Shown here one piece after another: positions 55,025 through 62,706 of a stretch of DNA of 64,000 nt. Every line of letters starts with the position of its first letter. The stretch's first letter is position 1. The position numbers and the translations under genes were made by a program. Under the pieces are notes generated by a model. It was given only the letters and a program-made list of their open reading frames with translations. It was not told the origin of the DNA and searched no databases. Location of the stretch: positions 1 to 64,000 of the forward strand of contig CAMYVO010000001.1 in the NCBI GenBank assembly GCA_947302485.1, given 5' to 3'. The stretch is from an uncultured Clostridium sp. (GTDB taxonomy: Bacteria > Bacillota > Clostridia > TANB77 > CAG-508).

Positions 55025-55539
55025 TTTCTTTTTACCTCTTTTTTTATATCATATCTATAAATAGCTATTAATGTAGATGATATTACAAATATATCTGATG
55101 CAGCAGCTGAATATGCCCCTACAAATAAATCATAAGTCATCCACGAAATTAAATTTCCTAGAATTAATAATCTAACATGTTTTTCTTTAGATTGTATAAG
55201 CGTTGGTATAAATAATAATGATGCTAGTATAGGTAATACATCTATAACTCTGTTAAAAGAAGTAATACCTATTATAATTGAAATCGCAAAATATACTCCA
55301 ACTAAAATCTTTGGAGTTTTTTTGCCTTTATCTTCTAATAAAGTATTTATTATTATTTCTATAGCTGTAATAGTGCAAGTTATTGCACCAATATATGCTC
55401 CTAATAATATATAACTTATTACAAATAATATATTAGATAATACTATTACTAATAATATTTGTTTTTTAGTTTTTAATTGTACAGCTATAATATTAATTAA
55501 CATTGCTAAAAGGCTTAATATTTGAGCTAAAAGAAACAT
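55012..55539 (-). CDS. YgjV family membrane protein
   Basis: A 175-residue polytopic protein with about six helices. The pattern AVQLKTKKQILLVIVLSN near the start, GAYIGAITCTI, and the DLFVGAYSAAASD near the end match the YgjV (bacterial inner membrane) family. Function unknown. AAGGAG precedes the ATG. Confidence 0.8.
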   Translation of the reverse strand: MFLLAQILSLLAMLINIIAVQLKTKKQILLVIVLSNILFVISYILLGAYIGAITCTITAIEIIINTLLEDKGKKTPKILVGVYFAISIIIGITSFNRVIDVLPILASLLFIPTLIQSKEKHVRLLILGNLISWMTYDLFVGAYSAAASDIFVISSTLIAIYRYDIKKEVKRKCMK

Positions 55540-55558
55540 ATATTAATCTCCTTAATAA

Positions 55559-55665
55559 TTATGTTTTTCGGGGAATAATCCCTCTTACCCCTCCTCGAGG
55601 GTTAGATACATCTCCTGCGTATCTTGGAATTAAATGTACGTGCAAATGCATTATACTTTGAAATC
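55559..55665 (-). pseudogene. C-terminal remnant of a HIT-family hydrolase gene
   Basis: Frame ending at TAA (55561-55559) encodes SIMHLHVHLIPRYAGD then SNPRGGVRGIIP, the unmistakable HIT catalytic triad and C-terminus. Two in-frame TGA codons lie directly before it and the N-terminal two-thirds are missing, so it is a deletion remnant. It sits between the acyltransferase and YgjV genes. Confidence 0.78.
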
Positions 55666-55747
55666 ATCAAATCAAGCAATAGTCAAATCATTTTAAAATT
55701 GAAACTCTACATCACTAATACATTTACAAAAAAGAACTTTTCCATTT

Positions 55748-56524
55748 TTATTTTTCATCTCTATAAACATATTTTATCTTTTCATAAGTTGATAAACTAC
55801 TTCTTTGACACATTTGATTATATGCAGTATTTCTTAATTCTTCTTGAGCTTCTTTTTTATTTAATGAAGTATTTGGAAAAAACGGTCCATCTATATATGA
55901 TTTAATTATAACTTTACCTTTTTTGTTTTTATGATAAGTATTAGTTAATGTAAAAATGGGTGTATTAAATTCTACTGGATACTTAAATGACACATTTTTA
56001 AAAGGCCTTATTTTTGTATAATACGGCCAAATGTGAGCTTCGGGATAAATTGTAATGCTATAACTTTTTGATATTAATTCTTTAACCTTTAATAAAAAAA
56101 TTTTACTTGCCTTTATATTTCCAGGAACAGGAATTGCTCCAAGCAGTTTAACAATTGTTTTTAACCCTTTCATAGAGACATTCTCAGGATTAACTATAAA
56201 GAAATTTCTTTTAGGAAAATTTGCTAAACTCGGGATAAATGTATCTGCAAAAACTTGAGTATGGTTTGCATATATAAAATATCCTGAATTTTTACATTCC
56301 TTTAATTTTTCTTTTCCAATAAATACAATGTGAAATTTTATTTTAGCATATATATATTTAATCGGCATACTTACAACATTTTGTAATAAATATGATAATA
56401 AATTCCATAATGAATTTTTATGTGTATATTTATAATTCTCGTCTATATTAATTGGTACTATTTCTGAACCAGCAAATTCATCTTTTAATTCATCAGTATA
56501 ATAGTTTACTTTTTCTTCTTTCAT
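55748..56524 (-). CDS. PlsC-like 1-acyl-glycerol-phosphate acyltransferase
   Basis: A 258-residue membrane-associated acyltransferase. The active-site motif appears as NHTQVFADTF (H-x5-D rather than the textbook H-x4-D), followed by the YPEAHIWPYY motif III and the NTPIFTLTNTY end. An N-terminal helix is weak. It overlaps the GT8-PlsC fusion gene by 4 bases, so both act in one pathway, probably lipid or glycolipid assembly. Confidence 0.82.
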   Translation of the reverse strand: MKEEKVNYYTDELKDEFAGSEIVPINIDENYKYTHKNSLWNLLSYLLQNVVSMPIKYIYAKIKFHIVFIGKEKLKECKNSGYFIYANHTQVFADTFIPSLANFPKRNFFIVNPENVSMKGLKTIVKLLGAIPVPGNIKASKIFLLKVKELISKSYSITIYPEAHIWPYYTKIRPFKNVSFKYPVEFNTPIFTLTNTYHKNKKGKVIIKSYIDGPFFPNTSLNKKEAQEELRNTAYNQMCQRSSLSTYEKIKYVYRDEK

Positions 56525-58365
56525 ACAGTTTCCTTTTTCTTATCTTCACTTTTAATTGTCGTATATTCAAGTGGTTTTTTATAAAATGCTTCATAAATGT
56601 TTTTCCAAATATTATAATTTTCTTCTTTCATAGCATTTGCTGCTTCTTTTACTGATAATTCTTCATTAGGATAAATAGGTTTTTCTATATTAATATAATA
56701 TTCAAGTATTGGAAATCCATCATTTCCAATTATGTCACTATTTTTCATAGTAATAAACATTGGAACAATAGGCACTTTGTTTTTTGACGCGAATTTAAAT
56801 GCACCATTTTTTAAAGGTCTTGGCTTTCTATAATTCCACCATAAACTTTGTTCAGGATAAATTAATATAAAGTTTTTTTCACTAAGAAGTGTTTCAACAG
56901 CATTAACAAATTCAATCATTGCTTTTGTACTTGTTGCTAAAGGTAACGTATTACTATTTCTAAATAAGTATCCATAAAATCCTGGAAAATTTGTATAATT
57001 TCCTTCTCTTATTACTTTATATAAAGTTTTTCCTTTATGATTTGATGTCCTAAAAGCTGTTTCAACAGCAAATACATCTAATGGATTAAAATGATTACAT
57101 GTAATTATTGCTCCTGATTCTATTTCATTTAAATTCTCGATTCCATTAATTTCTTTTATTACTAATTGATTTTTTCTTAATAATTCTTTAAAAAATCCTA
57201 AAGCAAGAGTATTTGCAACTGTAGTTTTTAACTTGTTCGTTAATTTTTCATTTAAATAATCAACTTCGCCTGGCATAATCGGTATAGTTGGTGGATCTTT
57301 CTCTGGATCAATATCAAATTTTCCTTCTTTTTCTAATTTTGAAATTTCCTCCAAAATTGCAAGTCTATCTTCTGATTGTTTAATAAGATCATTTGATTTT
57401 CTGTAATTAGAAATATACTCATTTATTCTTTTTAAACTTCTTACTTTTCTATCTTGTCCAACACAATCAGCTTCTAACTGTGCAAGTTCTAAAAGTTTTT
57501 TGCCTTTTTCTTTATCTTCTTTAACCTCTTCTTCTGAATAATTAATCTGTACTTTTTTTATATCATCAAAAAATTCACTTTTTTCTGCATATTTCCAAAA
57601 ATACTCATCGTATAAAACAGATTCATAATGCCATGGCTTATGTGCAAAATTATAGTGTATTAATTTTATGTCTTTTACATTTATACTTTTTCTTGCGATA
57701 GGCATTTTATTCCACACTACATTTAAGTATTTAACTCTTCCTTTACAAATTCTATTTAAATAATCTTGGTCTTGCGCCACAGAATAAGTCACTTTTTCAA
57801 GTAAATATATGAATTTTTCTTGAAAATTAAATTCTCTAAGTTCTTTAAGATTCATTATTAAAACACCAGCATTAAAATAATGCTTATATGAATCCATTCC
57901 TACAACTTTTTCTACATATTCTCTATAAATAGGTGTAAATCCTACAATTTCATCAGGTATTGCTCCTAATAAATTATCTTTAATATCTGTATTATATAAT
58001 TTAGCAGGATCATCCAATAAAACAATATCGCTATCTAAATATAATACTTTATCATATTCAGGATATAAATTAGGTAAAAACAATCTAAAATATGTTGATT
58101 TTGAATAGTAATCTCTTGTATATAATTTATCTTTTATGCTATCTATATAATAATTTAAATCAACAAATTCAATCTTTATGTTGTTTTTTTCCAGTTTCAT
58201 TATTCTTTTTTTATTAGTATCTAAAATGTTAGTATATAAAATTTTAATTTCATATAAATTCTCTTCTGAAGAATTTTCTATAATAGATTGGATCGTTACT
58301 CCTAAAAAAGGTATATATCCGTCATCTACTGCAAAAAATATTGGAACAACATTTAATTTCTGCAT
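56521..58365 (-). CDS. Fusion of GT8 glycosyltransferase and PlsC-type acyltransferase
   Basis: A 614-residue two-domain enzyme. Residues about 1-270 are a family 8 glycosyltransferase with VLYLDSDIVLLDDP (DxD) and a NAGVLIMNLKELR segment. A charged helical linker (about 270-370) follows. Residues about 380-600 are a PlsC-type acyltransferase with NHFNPLDVFA (H-x4-D) and YPEQSLWWNYRKPRPLKNG. The joining is real: one frame, one ribosome site, no internal start signal. Glycosylation and acylation of the same lipid is the inferred role. Confidence 0.82.
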   Translation of the reverse strand: MQKLNVVPIFFAVDDGYIPFLGVTIQSIIENSSEENLYEIKILYTNILDTNKKRIMKLEKNNIKIEFVDLNYYIDSIKDKLYTRDYYSKSTYFRLFLPNLYPEYDKVLYLDSDIVLLDDPAKLYNTDIKDNLLGAIPDEIVGFTPIYREYVEKVVGMDSYKHYFNAGVLIMNLKELREFNFQEKFIYLLEKVTYSVAQDQDYLNRICKGRVKYLNVVWNKMPIARKSINVKDIKLIHYNFAHKPWHYESVLYDEYFWKYAEKSEFFDDIKKVQINYSEEEVKEDKEKGKKLLELAQLEADCVGQDRKVRSLKRINEYISNYRKSNDLIKQSEDRLAILEEISKLEKEGKFDIDPEKDPPTIPIMPGEVDYLNEKLTNKLKTTVANTLALGFFKELLRKNQLVIKEINGIENLNEIESGAIITCNHFNPLDVFAVETAFRTSNHKGKTLYKVIREGNYTNFPGFYGYLFRNSNTLPLATSTKAMIEFVNAVETLLSEKNFILIYPEQSLWWNYRKPRPLKNGAFKFASKNKVPIVPMFITMKNSDIIGNDGFPILEYYINIEKPIYPNEELSVKEAANAMKEENYNIWKNIYEAFYKKPLEYTTIKSEDKKKETV

Positions 58366-59198
58366 AATAATTTCTCCTTCATCTCAAATTCTTTTTTTAG
58401 CTCTATATATTCATTTAAGTCTTCATCAAATCTAAAACACTTTAACTGCTTATGCACTTCATCAATATTCCACTGTTTAAAATTTGTTGTGTGTGGATAT
58501 GGCCTAATCATTAATCTCTTACAAAAGTGACATATTACAGTATCTTCTCTATTAAATTTTGATTGCTCATTAAACTTTCGTGGCAATAACTTTTTATTGG
58601 TAGTTGACCAGAAAACTGCATCCTGATCTGCAAAAAGCATTTTCTTTTTTCTTATTTTATCTCTTGCCTTTTCTAATAATCTTGTTTTCTTAATCTCTTT
58701 GATATTTAATAAAAGCATACCAGCATTTATATAATCTGGTCTTATAAACACGCTTCCATATTTTTCTTTAACAGCTGCATACTCATATCCCTCTATATCT
58801 ATATTAAATAATTTTGATATATCGTCTGCTGCCATCATATCAATATCTAAATATAAGATTTTTTCTGGTATTTCTTCTACTAAATCTGCTAATAATCTAA
58901 GAAGTGTAAATGGTGTACAATATGCCGATTCATTAGGACTACTTAAAAATTCTTTTTCGTAAAGATTAGTTACATCTTTTTTTATAACTTTGTTTTCTTT
59001 ATCTTTCCTTTTTACAACCTCATCTAAAAATTCAACCTGTTCATCTGTAATTGGAACATATTCTTTATTTAGTCTAGAAACATCTGCTGTAAATATATAA
59101 CACGTAATTGGCTCTACAGTTTTATTAACTATAGAAACAAGTTCACATATAGCTCCATCAAAGACTTTTTTATTTCCACACAAAAGTATATTTATCAT
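58353..59198 (-). CDS. GT8-family glycosyltransferase
   Basis: A 281-residue GT8 enzyme with DxD in ILYLDIDMMAADDISKL (about 105) and YINAGMLLLNIKEIKK (about 155). It is the first gene of the three-gene cluster and overlaps the fusion gene by 13 bases. The sugar nucleotide is not readable from sequence. Confidence 0.85.
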   Translation of the reverse strand: MINILLCGNKKVFDGAICELVSIVNKTVEPITCYIFTADVSRLNKEYVPITDEQVEFLDEVVKRKDKENKVIKKDVTNLYEKEFLSSPNESAYCTPFTLLRLLADLVEEIPEKILYLDIDMMAADDISKLFNIDIEGYEYAAVKEKYGSVFIRPDYINAGMLLLNIKEIKKTRLLEKARDKIRKKKMLFADQDAVFWSTTNKKLLPRKFNEQSKFNREDTVICHFCKRLMIRPYPHTTNFKQWNIDEVHKQLKCFRFDEDLNEYIELKKEFEMKEKLLCRN

Positions 59199-59297
59199 TC
59201 TATTAATCTCCCATTAGAATTTTACTATATTTTTCAATTTTTGACAATATTTACTTTTAGGATTTTTTATATAATTATGCAAAACTTTCTAAAATTA

Positions 59298-59326
59298 TTG
59301 AAATTTACATAAATTGATGCTAGAAT
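59298..59326 (+). promoter_or_regulatory. Promoter of the zinc-ribbon cassette
   Basis: TTGAAA (59298-59303), 17 bases, TAGAAT (59321-59326). The resulting leader of about 100 bases contains CTATAG...CTATAG and GAGTTGTTTTAAACTC inverted repeats before the ribosome site. Confidence 0.65.
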
Positions 59327-59431
59327 AGTATCATGTAAAAATACTTTTTAGACTCTTTTTTTACATCTATAGGAGTTGTTTTAAACTCAAAGGTCAGCTA
59401 TAGTAAATTTATTTTAAAGGAGATTGTACAG

Positions 59432-59647
59432 ATGAAAAAAAAAGTTTCAACCACATGTCCTTGTTGTGGATACGTCTACAGTAGGGAATATCTTTTTAGT
59501 ATCAACAAAACATTTATTGGTTCTAAAATTTTAGAAGGAGATAAAGAATTTCAAAAATTTCATCTTCTCTCTGAGGATTTCAATGTTAGTTTTGTTGCAT
59601 GTCCGAATTGTGGTGTTCTATTGTTAGCATCAAAGGTTGAAAGCTAG
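59432..59647 (+). CDS. Small zinc-ribbon protein
   Basis: A 71-residue protein with two CxxC pairs, TCPCCGYVYS at the N-terminus and ACPNCGVLLL near the C-terminus, spaced as in a single zinc ribbon with a long insert. Function unknown. It has an AAAGGAG ribosome site, a strong promoter and a strong terminator, the same cassette design as the small genes in the suf operon. Codon use is close to host and it has no CGG. Confidence 0.68.
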   Translation: MKKKVSTTCPCCGYVYSREYLFSINKTFIGSKILEGDKEFQKFHLLSEDFNVSFVACPNCGVLLLASKVES

Positions 59648-59650
59648 CTT

Positions 59651-59682
59651 AAGTGTCTCACAGTCTTTACTGTGAGACACTT
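59651..59682 (+). terminator. Terminator of the zinc-ribbon gene
   Basis: AAGTGTCTCACAGT and ACTGTGAGACACTT pair perfectly around a short loop, followed by TTTT. Confidence 0.82.
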
Positions 59683-59687
59683 TTGGT

Positions 59688-59767
59688 CTTTTCGAGTCCC
59701 ACGTATTCAAATAAAAAAATGGCATCTTTCGATACCATTTTTTTATTTGGTGCCCAAGGTGGGACTC
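59688..59767. repeat. 80-bp direct repeat containing a tRNA-Leu 3' end, distal copy
   Basis: Identical to 59860-59939 as far as I can read. It includes the last 20 or so bases of tRNA-Leu (GGTGCCCAAGGTGGGACTC on the plus strand) and the AAAAAATGGCATC/GATACCATTTTTT terminator hairpin. The tRNA body itself is missing, so this is a duplicated 3' fragment. Confidence 0.8.
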
Positions 59768-59784
59768 CTCTTCGGGCCGCGTCA

Positions 59785-59855
59785 GAAAAACAGTCCACTG
59801 GACTGTTTTTGAGCTAATTTCGATACTTGCCTGTGCAAGTCCCGAAATTGCTCTC
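59785..59855. repeat. Double-hairpin insert between the two tRNA 3'-end copies
   Basis: Holds the palindrome AAAAACAGTCCACTGGACTG with its complement and then GAGCTAATTTCGATACTTGC against GCAAGTCCCGAAATTGCTC. Composition differs from the host. It resembles a small interspersed element inserted at the tRNA end. Confidence 0.6.
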
Positions 59856-59859
59856 CTTC

Positions 59860-59939
59860 CTTTTCGAGTCCCACGTATTCAAATAAAAAAATGGCATCTT
59901 TCGATACCATTTTTTTATTTGGTGCCCAAGGTGGGACTC
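59860..59939. repeat. 80-bp direct repeat, copy adjoining the functional tRNA-Leu
   Basis: The right-hand part is the genuine 3' end of tRNA-Leu; the rest is its terminator and the CGAGTCCCACGTATTC segment shared with the distal copy. Confidence 0.8.
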
Positions 59940-60002
59940 GAACCCACATGGTTGCCCGCACGATTTTGAGTCGTGTGCGTCTGCCAGTTCCGCCACTCGG
60001 GC
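59920..60002 (-). tRNA. tRNA-Leu (anticodon CAA)
   Basis: The reverse strand reads GCCCGAGTGGCGGAACTGGC at its 5' end, has the anticodon loop CTCAAAA in a CACGA/TCGTG stem (anticodon CAA, reading UUG), a long variable arm as in class II tRNAs, the T loop GGTTCGAGTCC, and ends in encoded CCA. The acceptor stem GCCCGAG/CTTGGGC pairs. Confidence 0.95.
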
Positions 60003-60061
60003 AAAAAGCGGACATTTGTATGTCCGCTTTTTATTTTAGCATATATTATTTTAGTTGTCAA
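60003..60061 (-). promoter_or_regulatory. tRNA-Leu promoter with a terminator-like hairpin abutting the tRNA
   Basis: On the minus strand TTGACA (60061-60056), 17-base spacer, TAAAAT (60038-60033), then the hairpin AAAAAGCGGACAT/ATGTCCGCTTTTT (60031-60003), which touches the mature 5' end of the tRNA. The stem has a five-T tail, so it could attenuate tRNA transcription or simply be a removable leader. Confidence 0.65.
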
Positions 60062-60083
60062 AACTATTATGTGAGATTTTCTA

Positions 60084-62348
60084 TTATTTCATTTTTAATT
60101 CATATTCGTAAACACATACGATTTTTATGTTAGAATTAATCTCATCTAACTCGTGATTCATTCTAAAAAGCTTTTGTCTTTTTAATTCAAAATTAAAATT
60201 ACTCATGTCCAATAAAATCTTATCAGTAATATTCATTCCGACAGGTAATGTTTTGTTATTATTATCAAAATATATTATATTTGAGAAAGCAATTATTGGC
60301 ATATTTTCTTTAATATGAACTTTATACAAATTAATTTTATCTGCATCTTTTGCTTCATTAATTGCGTGTTCAGGATTAATCCAAAATCCTCCATATTCGT
60401 CTGTGTTTAGAACCTTGTCTGATGCAAAATATACATCTATATCTATAACAGATTTTAATTTTAAAAATAAATTCTTAATGTTACTTTCAATTTCTTTTAA
60501 AGTCCCAATATATTCTTCTATAGTAGTATTTTTTGTTATATCTAATATATTAATTTTATCTTTTTTATTTTCTCTATGTTTTGAGTTACCAAGTGATTTT
60601 ATTTTTGTTTTGTCTTCAGAAATACTTCCAAAAATATCAAATTCTTCCGTTGAAAACAAGCTTTTTTCTTTCTCTGCTTCGGTTTTTAATCTTTCTAAAC
60701 TTTCTTCTAGTTCACTATATTTATTTTCTTTTATCTTATTCAAATCATCTAATATATCTGTTGCCCCAATATATATATAATCACATTCTTTATCAGTTAA
60801 TTCTTTTCTTTGATATTTATCAAACTCTTTCCCAATTTCATCAAAATCCTCTTCATAATCAAATGTTTTCTCTAATTTTTTTACTTCTATATTTTTATTT
60901 AATATTTTCCCCTCATTTAGAGCTAGATTTTCATCTTTATTTGCAAATTTCCAAAATTCAAAAATACTCTTTTTATGATTTTCAATTTCTTTCATATATT
61001 TATTTGCGTTTTCAATTTTTTGTTTTATACTATTATTTCTATTTTCCAAAGAAGATAAATCTAATTTTACATTTTTTAGAGTAGTAGTTACTTTTTCTAA
61101 TTCTTTTACAACTGCAATTAAATCCTCTATTGTGTAAAACTCCTTTTCTTCAATAATATTAGATTCGGTACTTTTGTCTTCTTTTTGTCCTTCATTTTTC
61201 TTGTCTTGTCCTACCGTATCTTTTATCTTTACTTTTTTTCCACCTCTAAAGAAATATTTAACTCTACCAAAAAAAGTTTTTCTACATTCTAAATATGTAG
61301 TTAATCTTTTTTCTAATATACGATATTCTTTATTCTTTTGCAAAAATTCTTTTTTTACTTCTTCGAGTCTATTATTTGCATTTTCTTTCTCTATTTGAAT
61401 GCTCTGTAATTGTTGTGTTGTTTTTTTGTATTCATCCGTTATAAATCCTACTAAATTATCATATGTTACAAGTTTTGAGTTGCATAAAAATTCTAGCCCA
61501 CAATCTGATGAAATTTTTGTTTCAAATATATAATAATGTGGAAGTTCAGTTTGCAATATAAATAATGCTTTTAATAATTTATAGAACTTACTTGCATTTT
61601 CTTTTGTATTAATAATTATTTTATAATAGCTTTTAATTTTTTCATACACTACTGTAGTTCCAACAATTTGTATACTGCTATTTTCATCATTATCATATAC
61701 TTCATATGTAAAAGGCCATTCTTTTGTAAATAACCATAAGTATTTTTCTATATCTAGAATTTCAGATTTTTTTAAATATTCTCCAGAATATTCCATATTA
61801 GCAATAGGTACAAAAATAGTATTATCTTTATTTTCTTTTGCACACTTAATCTTCTCTTTTAGTAAATAAAAAAAAGCTGATGTATTTACTTCTTCTGTTG
61901 AAAAGATAACAAAATATGTATCTTCTTCTACATAATAGAATATTTGCCACAAATAATTATTATTATATTTCACTTTAAATGGATTATTTTGTTTGAATTC
62001 ATTTTGTTCTTTTTCTATATCTTCAATTTTAGATATATCCATATCATTAATCATCTTAAGAAATGTAGTATGTTTTATCACATCTTCTTCTGTTTCAGGG
62101 TATAAATATGAATAGATTGATGATGCTTGTGAATATTTTTTTCTTATTGATTCTAATCTATTTGCAGATGTTAAAAGAATTTTAATCTTTTTTACAGGTA
62201 TATGTTTATATATTCTATATGCATTATTCTCATATATTTTTAATGATTTAAAATTTACATATTCTTTTAAAAATTCTGGTATATTTTCTAAGTCTAAACC
62301 GATATAATCTAATTTACTTTTTATATTTTCTTTTGTTTTTTCAGGCAA
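60084..62348 (-). CDS. Large coiled-coil protein of unknown function
   Basis: I do not recognise it. I start at a TTG (62348) because AAAGGGG lies 8 bases upstream; a GTG six codons earlier overlaps that site. The 754 residues comprise an alpha/beta-looking N-terminal part (to about 320), a long charged coiled coil (about 320-620, two stretches rich in Glu/Lys/Asn with a KKVKIK basic patch near residue 380), and a compact C-terminal part with YGGFWINPEHAIN. No signal peptide or membrane helix is seen. It is alone between tRNA-Leu and sspH. Confidence 0.6.
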   Translation of the reverse strand: MPEKTKENIKSKLDYIGLDLENIPEFLKEYVNFKSLKIYENNAYRIYKHIPVKKIKILLTSANRLESIRKKYSQASSIYSYLYPETEEDVIKHTTFLKMINDMDISKIEDIEKEQNEFKQNNPFKVKYNNNYLWQIFYYVEEDTYFVIFSTEEVNTSAFFYLLKEKIKCAKENKDNTIFVPIANMEYSGEYLKKSEILDIEKYLWLFTKEWPFTYEVYDNDENSSIQIVGTTVVYEKIKSYYKIIINTKENASKFYKLLKALFILQTELPHYYIFETKISSDCGLEFLCNSKLVTYDNLVGFITDEYKKTTQQLQSIQIEKENANNRLEEVKKEFLQKNKEYRILEKRLTTYLECRKTFFGRVKYFFRGGKKVKIKDTVGQDKKNEGQKEDKSTESNIIEEKEFYTIEDLIAVVKELEKVTTTLKNVKLDLSSLENRNNSIKQKIENANKYMKEIENHKKSIFEFWKFANKDENLALNEGKILNKNIEVKKLEKTFDYEEDFDEIGKEFDKYQRKELTDKECDYIYIGATDILDDLNKIKENKYSELEESLERLKTEAEKEKSLFSTEEFDIFGSISEDKTKIKSLGNSKHRENKKDKINILDITKNTTIEEYIGTLKEIESNIKNLFLKLKSVIDIDVYFASDKVLNTDEYGGFWINPEHAINEAKDADKINLYKVHIKENMPIIAFSNIIYFDNNNKTLPVGMNITDKILLDMSNFNFELKRQKLFRMNHELDEINSNIKIVCVYEYELKMK

Positions 62349-62503
62349 AATAACTACCCCTTTCACATTTGTTTATTTATTTTTTAAAAGTATATCATAA
62401 ACTAAATTTTACTACAATATTTTGTACATTTTTTGGAATATTTTTTATTTTGTGCGGATATAATTAAATAAAGAATAGTTTTTGTTTTGCATGGAGGTGT
62501 TTT

Positions 62504-62677
62504 ATGAATTTAGAAAGAGTACAAGCAATAGTAAATAATAAAGAAAAAGTTGATATTTTATATAAAAATGAACCAGTATGGATTCAAGAAGTTAATAATA
62601 ATATTGCAAAAGTTGGATTTATACATGAATTTAAAGAACAAAATGTATCCATTACAGATCTTCTAGAAAAAAAATAA
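62504..62677 (+). CDS. sspH: H-type small acid-soluble spore protein
   Basis: A 57-residue SspH-family protein: NLERVQAIVNNKEKVDILY, then EPVWIQEV and a C-terminal DLLEKK, matching the family layout (RAxxIxxSxxxxxVxYxGxPVWI). A GGAGGTG ribosome site precedes the ATG. It is a minor spore-core protein in Bacillus. It supports sporulation capacity together with spoIIIA. A bidirectional terminator follows. Confidence 0.88.
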   Translation: MNLERVQAIVNNKEKVDILYKNEPVWIQEVNNNIAKVGFIHEFKEQNVSITDLLEKK

Positions 62678-62701
62678 AATAGGACAATTTTGTCCTATTT
62701 T
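62678..62701. terminator. Bidirectional terminator between sspH and glyS
   Basis: AAATAGGACAA and TTGTCCTATTT pair perfectly and are flanked by A and T runs, ending both converging genes. Confidence 0.8.
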
Positions 62702-62706
62702 ATTTT

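Noticed and set aside
59782-60015. ORFs across the tRNA-Leu locus on both strands
   Set aside because: They are translations of the tRNA and its duplicated 3' end, with no ribosome site.
60581-61084. 167-codon plus-strand ORF opposite the coiled-coil gene
   Set aside because: Shadow of a Lys/Glu-rich coding frame; composition is Leu/Phe/Tyr-heavy and no start signal is present.
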